A model generated the notes under the pieces. That model did not search any database, had not been told where the DNA came from, and worked only from the letters and a program-made list of their open reading frames with translations. DNA of 64,000 nt, from NCBI RefSeq assembly GCF_030848575.1, contig NZ_JAVDDX010000002.1, positions 434,001-498,000 of the forward strand, read 5' to 3'. The position numbers and the translations under genes are program-made. Source of the stretch: Haloarcula sp. H-GB4 (GTDB taxonomy: Archaea > Halobacteriota > Halobacteria > Halobacteriales > Haloarculaceae). Positions 1 through 8,837 of the stretch are shown one piece after another (position 1 is the stretch's first letter; each line of letters opens with the position of its first letter).

Positions 1-123
1 GAGCTCCCGATGGAGGTCGCTGAGAACCTCGAATACGGGCTCGTCTCCGAGTGGGTCAATGGACTCGACAGTCTCCAGACTGCGATGAGCGACCCGGAAG
101 TCGTCGAAGAAGACGAGAGTTGA
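1..123 (+). CDS. 3' end of an unidentified gene (truncated by window edge)
   Basis: An open frame runs from base 1 to a TGA at 121-123 and encodes the last 40 residues of a protein. The segment is acidic and ends in a run of Asp/Glu typical of haloarchaeal C-termini (VVEEDES). The gene start and any diagnostic domain lie outside the window, so no function is assigned. The next gene starts 46 bases downstream behind its own TATA-like T-rich box (about 138-147), so the two are probably separate transcripts. Confidence 0.6.
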   Translation, partial: ELPMEVAENLEYGLVSEWVNGLDSLQTAMSDPEVVEEDES

Positions 124-169
124 TAATTCGGCAGTCAGGTTTTTACCGCCGTCTCCGCAACTCCTCGCC

Positions 170-2167
170 ATGAGTTTCACGGGCGATGAGCGCGCACAGT
201 CAGTGCAGGTTGGGGCTGTACTTCTGTTCGGCGTGCTTATCATCGCCTTCTCCTCGTATCAGGCGTTTGCCGTCCCGGAGCAAAACCGGGAGGTGGAGTT
301 CAACCACAATCAGCAGGTCCAGACGCAGCTGCAGGACCTGCGAAACGCCATCGTCTCCGTTCCGGGACAGCCGAGCCAGCAAGCCGTCTCGGTCCAGTTG
401 GGGACGCGATACCCGAGTCGGCTGGTAGCGACGAATCCCGGGCCGCCGTCGGGGTTGCTGTACACAGATGGGACCAGCGACGAGTCCCAAAACCTCACGA
501 TTCGCAACGCCGAGGCACGCACCCCCGAGACGGCAGATTACTGGGACGGAACCACACTGCGACAGTACAACACGGGGGCCATCGCCTACAAGCCAGAATA
601 CAACGTCTACGGGGAGGCCCCGGAGACTGTTTACGAGCACTCGGTTGTCTACAACCAGTTCCGTGGGGGGAACATCACGCTCTCGGAACAGGCGATGGTC
701 GACGGGCGCGACATCACGCTGGTCACACTCAATGGGTCAATGAGCCGCTCGGCAAGCGATTCGATCACGGTCGACGTGGAGCCGAAATCCCAGTCGTCCC
801 GGACGGTCCGCGTAACAAATACGACGGCGACATCGAACGTCTCAGTATCGTTTCTCTCTCGGCTCCCGGCGTCGGAATGGAGAGTGCTTCTCGACGACGA
901 AATCGACCCGAATCCGGGTAACAAAACCAACGACCGGTACATCGCGAACGTCATCGAGGCAGAGGGACCGGGCTCGTTCTACAACGTCACTATCGTCTTC
1001 GAGCGAGGGACAACGTACCGCCTGAAGATGGCGAAGGCGGGCGTCGGGACAAAGGTAACTGCGGAGAACGACGCGTATCTTACGACTGTCGATGATAACG
1101 AGATCAGCGTCCAGCAGGGTGGAGACGGAGAAATCGTACTGGAGGTCCGGGACGCGTACAACAACCCTGTAAGCGGTGTCACAGTCAACGGCTCGGTCAA
1201 AGGGAGTAACACGGGGTCGCTCACACCGAACGCAGAATCCTCCGATAGCGACGGTCGCGTCGAATTTGTCTACAACGCAAGCCAGTCGACGGCGACCGGA
1301 ACATATACTGTTCAGCTCAGTCTCGATGAAATCAATAGTTCGTTCAACGGCGAGACCCCTGAAGATGTATCAGTTCCGGTGACGGTTACTGAGGCGAGTC
1401 AAGGATCTGGTGGCGGTTCCGGAGGTAATGACCTCATTTATAACGAGGATGCCTTTGCTCTTGACAGCAACGGGGAAACTGACGGGGGTGTCCAGTTTAG
1501 TATCACGAACGAGTTGGGTGAGAGCATCGAAATAACAACAGTGGCAATCGATCCCGTCAACGAAAATATAGATTATATTAGTGATAGCTACAGCAATGAC
1601 CGTGAGCCGGCACCGCAGGAAAACGAACTGTACATCCAGGCCGACAGCGACGGCTACACTGACTACGGCGGCGGAACCGACGTTCCGCTGATAGTCGATG
1701 TTGACGACGATGCCCGAAGTTTGAGCGGTCAGAACCCTGAATTATTCGATACGTCGACTGCGACGGTCCACCTGTTCGAGTTCTTCCGGCTCGACACCAG
1801 TTCTGAGGTGGATATGAACGGCGAAAGTGTCACTATAACCGTCACCTACGAGCTATCGAGTGGCGGTACCGATTCGAAGATGTTCACCGTCACTCCCGGC
1901 GGCGCGAACACGAACGCGCAACCGAACGCGGACTTCATGATAACCTCCAACGGGGGAGAATCGAACGGGAAATGGGATTTCGATGCCAGCCAGTCCAGTC
2001 CGCAGGGAGACATCGCGGCATACGAGTGGGACCTCGATGGCGACGGTATCTTCGACGATGCGAACGGCCAGACATTAGAGAAGAGAAGGGTGTCGTCTGG
2101 CACGAAAGTAGCGCTCCGTGTCATCGACTCAGAAGGGAACGCCGACACTGTCCGCAAAGTGGTGTAA
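170..2167 (+). CDS. Large pilin-like surface protein with Big-1-like and PKD-like domains
   Basis: The 665-residue protein starts with a short charged segment (GDERAQS) followed by a hydrophobic helix at about residues 12-34. This is the layout of haloarchaeal type IV pilin-like or membrane-anchored surface proteins. A long extracellular-looking region rich in Asn-X-Ser/Thr sequons follows. Residues about 313-407 look like a bacterial Ig-like (Big-1) domain (DAYNNPVSGVTVNG), then comes a Gly/Ser linker. A C-terminal PKD-like repeat begins near residue 581 and includes the motif AYEWDLDGDGIFDD. The start agrees with a T-rich box about 27 bases upstream. The stretch 1430-1620 is clearly richer in AT than the rest of the gene, which suggests mosaic origin. 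The role (adhesion or cell-surface structure) is inferred from the architecture only. Confidence 0.8.
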   Translation: MSFTGDERAQSVQVGAVLLFGVLIIAFSSYQAFAVPEQNREVEFNHNQQVQTQLQDLRNAIVSVPGQPSQQAVSVQLGTRYPSRLVATNPGPPSGLLYTDGTSDESQNLTIRNAEARTPETADYWDGTTLRQYNTGAIAYKPEYNVYGEAPETVYEHSVVYNQFRGGNITLSEQAMVDGRDITLVTLNGSMSRSASDSITVDVEPKSQSSRTVRVTNTTATSNVSVSFLSRLPASEWRVLLDDEIDPNPGNKTNDRYIANVIEAEGPGSFYNVTIVFERGTTYRLKMAKAGVGTKVTAENDAYLTTVDDNEISVQQGGDGEIVLEVRDAYNNPVSGVTVNGSVKGSNTGSLTPNAESSDSDGRVEFVYNASQSTATGTYTVQLSLDEINSSFNGETPEDVSVPVTVTEASQGSGGGSGGNDLIYNEDAFALDSNGETDGGVQFSITNELGESIEITTVAIDPVNENIDYISDSYSNDREPAPQENELYIQADSDGYTDYGGGTDVPLIVDVDDDARSLSGQNPELFDTSTATVHLFEFFRLDTSSEVDMNGESVTITVTYELSSGGTDSKMFTVTPGGANTNAQPNADFMITSNGGESNGKWDFDASQSSPQGDIAAYEWDLDGDGIFDDANGQTLEKRRVSSGTKVALRVIDSEGNADTVRKVV

Positions 2168-2186
2168 CAGTCTTTGTCGATAGATC

Positions 2187-2936
2187 TCAGCAGAGATTCA
2201 CGGTAATGTAAACAACGCCATCAGCGGTCGCTGCGCCGACGCCGATGTGGTTCGCGTTCACCATGTACAGCGTGTCACGGGGGCCCGAGAGGTCAAACCA
2301 GTGGTCGGCGACAGTGTCGGCGACGCGGGTCGCGTTCGCCCCGTTCGGGTTGACGCTCGTAACCAGTTCAAGATCCGTCATGGGTCGGATATACGCGTTC
2401 CCCTCGTGGCGGAGGCGGCACTGCTCGGACAACCCAGCGGCCGCGTATCGGTCTGTCGTGTCTGATCCGTTCGCAATCGGGGAGGCCGATCCCTGTGCCG
2501 CCATTCGCTTGCTGTGGTTGCCGGCCATGACTGATAGCTTCTGGCTGGTCTTGGTCTCATCCGAGAGGGAGTCGTCAACGGCGTCGTTAGCAATCGGGTT
2601 GCCACGTCGATCGTTGATTGCTGCTACGAGCTGGTCTTCGATCCGAGCCGTATCGATATCTGTCCCCGGGTCTGCCGGTGTGGCCTGTGCCGCTTCCGGC
2701 GTCGGGGTAGCTTCCGTGGACTGTGTGACCACGGCCGCAGTCTTCTCACTGCGTGGCGTGTCGGGCGACACGCTGTCCGTGTGGGGCGTCGCTACCGGCG
2801 ATGGATCCGTGAACTCCGGCGGCGCTGACTGGGTCGCGGCTGCACCAAGCGTCCCTTCGACCGCTACTCCTGCGAGTCCCGAAACACTGAGTGCCGCCAG
2901 CACTACCAAACCGAGTGTGATGACCGATCTCTTCAT
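2187..2936 (-). CDS. Secreted CAP (SCP/PR-1) domain protein
   Basis: The frame opens further upstream, but the start chosen is the ATG at 2934-2936, which gives a classical signal peptide (MKRSVITLGLVVLAALSVSG). The mature 249-residue protein has a Thr/Pro/Ala-rich low-complexity spacer to about residue 95. A CAP-type domain follows, containing VAAINDRRGNPIA near its start, GNHSKRMA in the middle and a C-terminal hydrophobic strand (GVVYITVNLC). CAP proteins are secreted and have varied roles, and their biochemical activity in haloarchaea is not established. Two cysteines near the C-terminus could form a disulfide. The gene is convergent with the pilin-like gene, whose stop is 19 bases away. 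Confidence 0.75.
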   Translation of the reverse strand: MKRSVITLGLVVLAALSVSGLAGVAVEGTLGAAATQSAPPEFTDPSPVATPHTDSVSPDTPRSEKTAAVVTQSTEATPTPEAAQATPADPGTDIDTARIEDQLVAAINDRRGNPIANDAVDDSLSDETKTSQKLSVMAGNHSKRMAAQGSASPIANGSDTTDRYAAAGLSEQCRLRHEGNAYIRPMTDLELVTSVNPNGANATRVADTVADHWFDLSGPRDTLYMVNANHIGVGAATADGVVYITVNLC

Positions 2937-3117
2937 ATGAAACGTCCCTGTACCGTTCCGAGAACTGATATCTGGGATACAGTTATCCCGGAACTGGCTT
3001 GAACGGCGTAGATTCGGCTCTCTCTCCACAAATATGTTTGGACGGTGTCGGTGCTCCGATTACCAGCGGCGAAAACCCGCCCGTAAACATCTTTACTGTG
3101 GATGAGTGTCCTGAAGT

Positions 3118-3801
3118 ATGGGTGACCTGTCGCGGCGCGGCTTCGGGGCCTCGGTGCTCGCCGCGCTCTCCGCCGGCTGTCTCGGGAATCGGCCTGAAGA
3201 GGAGTCCGAGACGACGCCAGTCCCGGAACCGACAGTGTCACAGCGGGCTGTAGCAACTGATCGTGTCGGCACTACCTCAACGCCGGCGGCGAATAGTGCG
3301 GCTCCGACGAACACATCAACAGCACAACGCGCCGAGGCGTCGCAGACGAACAGTTCTACGGGGCCGTCAGCGCGTCTCCAAGTCGAAACCGAGACACCGA
3401 CGCCGACACCCGAGCCGAATCACCGGTCGGTCGATACGACCTTCCGACTGGAGGAAAACGAGTACGAAGATTTCACAGTTGACGTGACTGGCGAAACGGC
3501 ACTCACCTACGACCTCATCGTTCGGCGCGGCCCGGCCGTGGATGTCATTCTGTTCAGCGAAGAGGAGTACCGGGCGTTCCAGAGCCGCTACCGGGCACGG
3601 TACGCCAGCGAGGTGTCGCGGTTCCACGAGACGAACATCCGCGACAACCGGATTACCATCTCGCCGGGGACGTATCGTCTCGTAGTCAACAACACTGACT
3701 GGTCGCGTGCTGTTCCATCACCGGATGAGCCGTACGACGTTCTCGAAGGCGAATGCATCGTCGACTTCTCCTTCAGTACGAAACCGACAACCAGCGAGTA
3801 G
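3118..3801 (+). CDS. Tat-exported lipoprotein, function unknown
   Basis: The N-terminus has a twin-arginine motif (LSRRGFGAS) and a lipobox ending ALSAGC with Cys at residue 21, so the protein is expected to be Tat-exported and lipid-anchored on the outside of the cell. Residues about 25-105 are a Thr/Pro/Ser/Glu-rich linker. The C-terminal ~115 residues form a compact domain (FRLEENEYEDFTVDVTGE, later TYRLVVNNTDW) of the kind seen in many haloarchaeal lipoproteins, perhaps a beta-sandwich. The ATG at 3118 sits about 26 bases after a TATA-like CTTTAC, consistent with a leaderless message. A perfect 17-base palindrome follows the stop codon. Confidence 0.8.
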   Translation: MGDLSRRGFGASVLAALSAGCLGNRPEEESETTPVPEPTVSQRAVATDRVGTTSTPAANSAAPTNTSTAQRAEASQTNSSTGPSARLQVETETPTPTPEPNHRSVDTTFRLEENEYEDFTVDVTGETALTYDLIVRRGPAVDVILFSEEEYRAFQSRYRARYASEVSRFHETNIRDNRITISPGTYRLVVNNTDWSRAVPSPDEPYDVLEGECIVDFSFSTKPTTSE

Positions 3802-3806
3802 CCGTC

Positions 3807-3823
3807 TCGCGAGCGGCTCGCGA
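3807..3823. repeat. Perfect GCGAGC-type palindrome after the lipoprotein stop
   Basis: TCGCGAGCGGCTCGCGA reads the same on both strands apart from its central base (8-base arms). It begins six bases after the lipoprotein stop codon. It could act as a hairpin in RNA, but no T-tract follows. The same GCGAGC vocabulary recurs after hmgS, maeB and dcd. Confidence 0.6.
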
Positions 3824-3870
3824 CCCGTCGGCACAATACTAGTCAACCGTCGAAAAGCCAGTCGACAAGC

Positions 3871-3880
3871 CCATATACAT
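3871..3880 (+). promoter_or_regulatory. TATA box of hmgS
   Basis: CCATATACAT is centred about 25 bases before the hmgS ATG at 3900. That spacing puts the expected transcription start at or next to the start codon, so the message is probably leaderless. Confidence 0.55.
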
Positions 3881-3899
3881 CCACGCTGACGTTAGACGT

Positions 3900-5237
3900 A
3901 TGACTGCAGTCGGTATCGACGCTATGGAGATCTGGACCGGAAAGCTCAAACTCGACCTCGCTGAGACGTTCGCGCCGGCTCAGGGGGACGATCCAGGGAA
4001 GTATACGAAGGGGCTCGGCCTGCGCGCGTCGTCGTTCCCGGATGTGTACGAGGACATCGTCACGATGGGGGCGAACGCGGCCCATCGCCTGATGGAACGC
4101 AAGGGGCTGACGCCCGAGGACATCGGTCGTATCGACGTGGCGACTGAGAGTGCCTTCGACAACTCCAAACCCGTTTCGACGTACATTGCGGGCTGCCTCG
4201 AACAGGTGTACGACGAGAATTTCCATCACGCTAACAAGGGCGAGCGGAAGTTCGCCTGTATCTCTGGGACACAGAGTCTTGACGACGCCTACAACTGGAT
4301 CCGCGCCGGGCGGAACCGCGGTCGGGCCGCGCTCGTCATCGCAACTGATACCGCACTGTACGCCCGCGACGATCCCGGCGAGGCCACACAAGGGGCCGGC
4401 GCGGTGGCGATGCTCGTTGACGAAGACCCGAATCTGGTTGAACTCTCGACCGAACAGGGGTACGGCAGCGCCGACGAAACTGACTTCCTCAAGCCCAATC
4501 AGCAGTTCCCATCCGTCGACGGCAAGCGCTCGGTGAACGTCTATCTCGCCCGCATGCGCGAAGCACTGGAGGACTTCGCCGAGGTTGCCGGCGACATCCA
4601 CCCGGGCGACTACGAAATGATTCCCTTCCACACGCCGTTCCCGGGGATGGTCCGGAAGGCCGCAGCGCTTGGCTACCGACACATCGTTCGCGGCACGGAT
4701 GTCGGCGACCTGCTCGCCGAGGAAATCGGTCACCAGCCTATGCGCGCCGACTTCGAGACCGACGATGAGTTCCACGCGGCCATCAAGGAGTACACGGACG
4801 CACTCACAGAAACTGAGCGCTATCAGGACTGGTATGCCAACAGCATCGAGCCGACGCTCGAGATATCTCGGGAGGTCGGGAACTGGTACACCGGTTCCGT
4901 CCATATCGCCCGCGCTGCCGGCCTGAAACACGCTCGTGAGAATGGACTGGATCTGGACGAGGCGCAATTGTTAGTTGCCTCCTATGGGTCCGGTGCACAG
5001 GCGGAGGTTCACGCCGAAACCATTGTCCCCGGCTGGGAGGAGGAGATCGGCGCGCTCAACATCGACGAGCAGATCCGGAACCGCCACGAACTCACGTTTG
5101 CGGAGTACGAACAGGTCCACGACGTCCATAATCACGATACTGAGGCCGATGTCGAGGAGTTCACCGCGCCCGAAAACGAGTTCGCCTTCGACGGCTGGGG
5201 CCGGATGGGTGAGCGGAAGTATCGGTACGTGGAGTAA
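3900..5237 (+). CDS. hmgS: Hydroxymethylglutaryl-CoA synthase
   Basis: This enzyme condenses acetyl-CoA with acetoacetyl-CoA to HMG-CoA, the entry to the mevalonate route that feeds archaeal membrane isoprenoids, carotenoids and quinones. The 445-residue sequence matches the archaeal/eukaryotic HMG-CoA synthase family in length and pattern: an N-terminal thiolase-fold half, the segment KFACISGTQSL with the probable catalytic Cys near residue 120, the Gly-rich GEATQGAGAVAML, and a C-terminal SYGSGAQAEV. It is monocistronic by context. The downstream 330 bases are repeat-rich non-coding sequence. Long frames on the opposite strand are codon-bias shadows. Confidence 0.95.
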   Translation: MTAVGIDAMEIWTGKLKLDLAETFAPAQGDDPGKYTKGLGLRASSFPDVYEDIVTMGANAAHRLMERKGLTPEDIGRIDVATESAFDNSKPVSTYIAGCLEQVYDENFHHANKGERKFACISGTQSLDDAYNWIRAGRNRGRAALVIATDTALYARDDPGEATQGAGAVAMLVDEDPNLVELSTEQGYGSADETDFLKPNQQFPSVDGKRSVNVYLARMREALEDFAEVAGDIHPGDYEMIPFHTPFPGMVRKAAALGYRHIVRGTDVGDLLAEEIGHQPMRADFETDDEFHAAIKEYTDALTETERYQDWYANSIEPTLEISREVGNWYTGSVHIARAAGLKHARENGLDLDEAQLLVASYGSGAQAEVHAETIVPGWEEEIGALNIDEQIRNRHELTFAEYEQVHDVHNHDTEADVEEFTAPENEFAFDGWGRMGERKYRYVE

Positions 5238-5238
5238 G

Positions 5239-5294
5239 CGAGGTTCGAGGCGAGTAGCGCGAGCGAGGACCTCGAATCGAAACGGCGACCGCAG
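5239..5294 (+). repeat. Imperfect direct repeat, copy 1, downstream of hmgS
   Basis: This 56-base unit starts CGAGGTTCGAGGCGAG two bases after the hmgS stop and ends near GCGACCGCAG. It resembles 5374-5429 and carries internal complementary ends (GAGGT and ACCTC). Confidence 0.6.
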
Positions 5295-5373
5295 GGAGCC
5301 GTGGAGAATAGCGAGAGGAACGACCGTAGGGAGTGGCTTTCGTACACGACGAGCGGCGCAGTCGCGAGATTTC

Positions 5374-5429
5374 CGAGGTTCGAAGCAAACAGCGCGAGTG
5401 AAACCCTCGAATAGGAACGGAGAACGCAG
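5374..5429 (+). repeat. Imperfect direct repeat, copy 2, downstream of hmgS
   Basis: This is the second copy of the 56-base unit. It starts CGAGGTTCGAAGCAAAC and ends near GAGAACGCAG. The two copies agree at most positions and differ by scattered substitutions. The whole stretch 5238-5568 holds no convincing gene, only this GCGAG-rich low-complexity DNA. Confidence 0.6.
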
Positions 5430-5568
5430 TGACCCGTGAGCAGCGAGGGGCGCGAACATAATATGCGCAAGCAGAGCGACGACCGGTGAGCAGCAAAAAG
5501 CGCGTTGTCAGTTGCTGTGAATACGCAGGGTCCTATTCCTGGCGTAGTGAACAGTATATGACACCCTA

Positions 5569-5736
5569 CTATCGGGTATCGTTGTTGAGGCGGCTAATGA
5601 TGCTGTCGAGAGAAACAGAGAGACTCCCAGCACTGTCGTAGTAGTGAAGCGCAAGCATCGTACCGACGAACGAGGCAGCAACAACAAATCCGAAACCGGC
5701 GAGCGCCCAGACGAGAAGGAAGCCAAATTGCACCAT
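5569..5736 (-). CDS. Small membrane protein, unidentified
   Basis: The start chosen is the ATG at 5734-5736, giving 55 residues. A long hydrophobic stretch at about residues 2-30 (VQFGFLLVWALAGFGF, then VVAASFVGTML) would span the membrane once. A short polar tail containing SISRLNNDTR follows. The frame extends upstream to 5901, but that part is basic, low in acidic residues and unlike haloarchaeal coding sequence. No family is recognised. It lies between the hmgS repeat region and a regulator on the same strand. Confidence 0.4.
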   Translation of the reverse strand: MVQFGFLLVWALAGFGFVVAASFVGTMLALHYYDSAGSLSVSLDSIISRLNNDTR

Positions 5737-5906
5737 ACACAGATGTGACACTCCCGTATCAAAGTAGTATTCATTGATGCCTTCACAGTCCTCGGTAGTA
5801 GTTGTGTTACGCTGTCTGGTGAACAGAGAGGTCGTATTCACGACAACAGTTGTTTTCCAGAATGTGTGTCGACGGGCGCGAAACAGTACGGCCAGAACCA
5901 ACGCGC

Positions 5907-6614
5907 TCAGGGAAGCTCTCGAAGGCCGCCCAGCAGGTCCTCCAGATCGGTGTCGGTAATCGCCAGCGAGAAATCGTCGATGCGAGCGAGATCCTGTGCG
6001 TGCTCCCAGACGGCCTCGTCCTCAAGCCCGTGGAGGATGACGGCGTTGGGCGTCGGCGAGACGACCCGAAGCGCGACGAGCGGGGACTCGCCACGGGTCA
6101 CGTTCGTGAACACGAGCGCGCGGTTCGTCGACTGACCGTATAGCTGGTAAAACTCATCCGAGGAGAGGCGCGTGATGGCGGCGATGGAGTTGATGACGGT
6201 GTGGCCGGCGACGGTATCCTGACTGCCACGAAACAGTTCTTCAGCGTCGATGGCGTCGTAGACGCGCTCGACGCCCACATTCGCGGAGTATTCGCGGAGG
6301 TCGTGGACCACGTCGCTGTCGAACCCGGCCGAGAGCACGCGGGCGTGCTGACGGATGTGGTCACCGCCACGGTTCTCGTCGATGTCAAGCAGTGCGACGA
6401 CAAGTCGACGGACTACGCCGATACCGGGGTTGTCACGCCGGCCGCTCTCGTAGTCCGAGACCACGGACGGGGAGACGTCGAGTTTGTCGGCGAGTTCGGT
6501 TTGTGCAACGTCGAAGTCAGTACGCCACTTCCGCAGGGTCGCCCCTGGGTCGTCGCTCAGTGCCACCTCACCCGCCATTTTTTCCGCGAGATCGTCGCGT
6601 GCTCCCCCTGCCAT
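5907..6614 (-). CDS. HTH (XRE-type) transcriptional regulator with ligand-type C-terminal domain
   Basis: The 235-residue protein has a Cro/CI-type helix-turn-helix at about residues 33-65 (AQTELADKLDVSPSVVSDYE, then SGRR). A C-terminal alpha/beta domain follows, with IINS-like and TRALVFTNVTRGESPLVALR elements, resembling the effector or dimerisation domain of archaeal HTH regulators of this layout. The target is unknown. It faces hmgS convergently across the repeat region and is followed upstream by the pilin gene on the same strand (about 50 bases), so autoregulation or control of neighbours is possible but not shown. Confidence 0.8.
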   Translation of the reverse strand: MAGGARDDLAEKMAGEVALSDDPGATLRKWRTDFDVAQTELADKLDVSPSVVSDYESGRRDNPGIGVVRRLVVALLDIDENRGGDHIRQHARVLSAGFDSDVVHDLREYSANVGVERVYDAIDAEELFRGSQDTVAGHTVINSIAAITRLSSDEFYQLYGQSTNRALVFTNVTRGESPLVALRVVSPTPNAVILHGLEDEAVWEHAQDLARIDDFSLAITDTDLEDLLGGLRELP

Positions 6615-6666
6615 TAGTTCACACGCTGGAGGGTCGCGAATAAAAGGGTATCGGAACCACGGGCGC

Positions 6667-7212
6667 TTACCGGCGGGCGGTCAGTTCGACGGCAGCAAGG
6701 ACGCTGTTCGATGGGGCGTGCACGACGCGTACCTCGATGGTATCGCTGGGTTCGACGGTCCCGCCGGCGTTCAGTTGGAAAGTGATGGCCCGACCCGCTG
6801 ACCACCGCTGGCCGCCATTGGCGATGACACCGCCGACACAGTAGTCGTAGACGACGTTGTCCGGGTCGTCAGTATTGCTCGCTGAAAGCGCTGTCCCGGA
6901 AACTGGCAGGTTGACGATGCGAGCGTCGCTGTCTGGCAGTGCAACAGCGACTTCCAGTTCATCGGCCGGAACCGGGTCACCGCCGGCGTGTCGTACCGCT
7001 ACTGTGTTCGCACCACACCCTCCCGACGGACCGGTGACGAACTGTCCCGTCGACCGGGCGACGACCGGCGTCCGCTGGTTCAGGTCGCTGCTTGCAGTGA
7101 GCACAACGCCGCCGACTGTCCCGGCCAGAAGGACAGTAATTGAGAGCATGAGGACCACGCCGATGACTGGGCTGACGCCGCGACGGTCACAATAGAGATT
7201 TCGTCCGGCCAC
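6667..7212 (-). CDS. Type IV pilin (archaeal pilin N-terminal domain)
   Basis: The signature RRGVSPVIGVVLMLSITVLL is the archaeal type IV pilin N-terminus: a charged segment, a prepilin-peptidase-type junction before a Gly/Val-rich start, then the hydrophobic assembly helix. The frame is open to 7383 but has no ATG. The GTG at 7210-7212 places the start 11 residues before the pilin motif and gives a 181-residue protein, normal for the family. The C-terminal part is a small beta-rich head with two Cys (GGCGANTV and YDYCVGG). It is divergent from rfcL with about 100 bases between. Confidence 0.8.
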   Translation of the reverse strand: MAGRNLYCDRRGVSPVIGVVLMLSITVLLAGTVGGVVLTASSDLNQRTPVVARSTGQFVTGPSGGCGANTVAVRHAGGDPVPADELEVAVALPDSDARIVNLPVSGTALSASNTDDPDNVVYDYCVGGVIANGGQRWSAGRAITFQLNAGGTVEPSDTIEVRVVHAPSNSVLAAVELTARR

Positions 7213-7310
7213 TGGTGAGACACGCTGTCCGTTGCTTCCAATAAAAACCTCAGCAGTGGACCGACACCGCTCCGCAATCACTAAACGCCGGTCGCGCCAA
7301 CCACAATCAA

Positions 7311-8837
7311 ATGGATTGGACGGAGAAGTACCGCCCGACGACGCTGTCGGAGGTGCGGGGCAACGACAAGGCCCGCGACGCACTCAAAAAGTGGGCGGAG
7401 ACGTGGGACGACCACCGCGAGGCGGTCATCCTCTATGGGTCCCCGGGCATCGGGAAGACCTCGGCCGCCCACGCGCTGGCAAACGACATGGAGTGGCCGA
7501 CCATCGAACTCAACGCCAGCGACTCCCGGACCAAGGACGTGATCAATCGGGTGGCTGGCGAGGCCGCCAAGTCCGGGACGCTGACCGCTGGTGGTGGCGG
7601 CCGCCGGCTCGTCATCATGGACGAGGCGGACAACATCCACGGCAACGCCGACCGCGGGGGCGCACGGGCAATAACGGCCCTCGTGAAGGAGGCTAGCCAG
7701 CCGATGATTCTCATCGCCAACGAGTACTACGAGATGTCAAACGGCCTGCGGAACAACTGCCAGGACATCGAATTCCGGGATGTCTCGCCCCGCTCTATCG
7801 TCCCCGTCCTCCGTGACCTCTGTCGTCAGGAGGGCGTTGAGTACGAGTCCGACGCACTGCAGGAACTCGCTGAGCAGAACAGCGGCGACCTGCGGGGCGC
7901 GGTCAAGGACCTCCAGGCCATCGCCGAGACGACGGAACGTCTGACCGCCGATGACGTGGTGACCGGCAAGCGCGATACGACCGAGGGCATCTTCGAGTAC
8001 CTCGACGTGGTGCTCAAGGAGGCCGGCGCGCAGGAAGCGCTGGAGGCTAGTTACGACGTCGACGAGACGCCGGATGACCTCATCAACTGGATCGAGGACA
8101 ATATGCCCAAAGACTACGAGGGGACAGAACTGGTCCGCGCCTACGAGTTCCTCTCGAACGCCGATCAATGGCTCGGGCGCGTCCGCGAGACCCAGAACTA
8201 CTCCTTCTGGCGGTACGCCGGCGACAACATGACCGCCGGCGTCGCCGCGGCACGAGACGGGACAAAGGGCGGCTGGACCCGCTACGGGCCGCCGAGCTAC
8301 TGGTCGAAGCTCGGTCGGTCGAAGGGAACCCGGAACACGCGGGACTACGTCGCCCAGCAGATCGCCGCTATCGACGGCGTGTCGATGCGGACCGCCCGCC
8401 GGGAAATCATGCCGTTCCTCTCGACGATGACCCACCACTGCCGGAACCGAGACCTAACGGTGGCAATGGCGGCGACCTACGATATGGAGGCCGAGCACGT
8501 TTCCTTCGTCACCGGGTCGGGCAAGGACACGAACAAGGTGCAGGACATCGTCGCTGACGCCGAGGCACTCAAGCAGGAGGCCGCCGTCGAACACTCCGGC
8601 GGGGTTTTCGAGGGTGCGAGTGTGGAAGGCGGTGACGGAGAAAGCGATACAGGTAGCGATGCTCCAGATACCGATGCTGGCGAGGAGAGCGGTGACCAGC
8701 AGGTGGCGCTTGCGGCGGACGACGGCGCTGAATCCGACGCCACCAGTGACGGCACCGCTACCGACGACGAGACGGAAACAGCGAGCGAAGCCGCCGAAGA
8801 CGACGACCAGCAGTCCGGTCTTTCTGACTTTATGTAG
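7311..8837 (+). CDS. rfcL: Replication factor C large subunit
   Basis: This is the clamp-loader ATPase that, with the small RFC subunit, loads PCNA on primed DNA. The 508-residue protein has Walker A GSPGIGKT at 43-50, Walker B LVIMDEAD at 100-107 and the archaeal RFC-L lid and collar region. A long acidic Asp/Glu/Ser/Thr tail starts near residue 440, as in other haloarchaeal RFC-L. The extreme C-terminus QSGLSDFM fits a PCNA-interacting (PIP) motif. No intein is present, unlike in some haloarchaeal rfc genes. The ATG is about 27 bases after a TATA-like CACTAAAC. The stop abuts the convergent ABC permease gene without overlap. Confidence 0.95.
   Translation: MDWTEKYRPTTLSEVRGNDKARDALKKWAETWDDHREAVILYGSPGIGKTSAAHALANDMEWPTIELNASDSRTKDVINRVAGEAAKSGTLTAGGGGRRLVIMDEADNIHGNADRGGARAITALVKEASQPMILIANEYYEMSNGLRNNCQDIEFRDVSPRSIVPVLRDLCRQEGVEYESDALQELAEQNSGDLRGAVKDLQAIAETTERLTADDVVTGKRDTTEGIFEYLDVVLKEAGAQEALEASYDVDETPDDLINWIEDNMPKDYEGTELVRAYEFLSNADQWLGRVRETQNYSFWRYAGDNMTAGVAAARDGTKGGWTRYGPPSYWSKLGRSKGTRNTRDYVAQQIAAIDGVSMRTARREIMPFLSTMTHHCRNRDLTVAMAATYDMEAEHVSFVTGSGKDTNKVQDIVADAEALKQEAAVEHSGGVFEGASVEGGDGESDTGSDAPDTDAGEESGDQQVALAADDGAESDATSDGTATDDETETASEAAEDDDQQSGLSDFM

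Noticed and set aside
3843..4967. 374-residue open frame antisense to hmgS
   Set aside because: High GC third-position bias opens long antisense frames. The protein lacks acidic haloarchaeal character and recognisable domains, while the sense strand is a clear HMG-CoA synthase.
5132..5496. Several 60-110 residue minus-strand frames across the hmgS 3' end and repeats
   Set aside because: They translate repeat DNA into Arg/Ser-rich peptides and overlap hmgS; no start signal fits.
5737..5901. N-terminal extension of the 55-residue membrane protein
   Set aside because: The added part is Arg/Thr-rich without acidic residues and lacks haloarchaeal codon bias.
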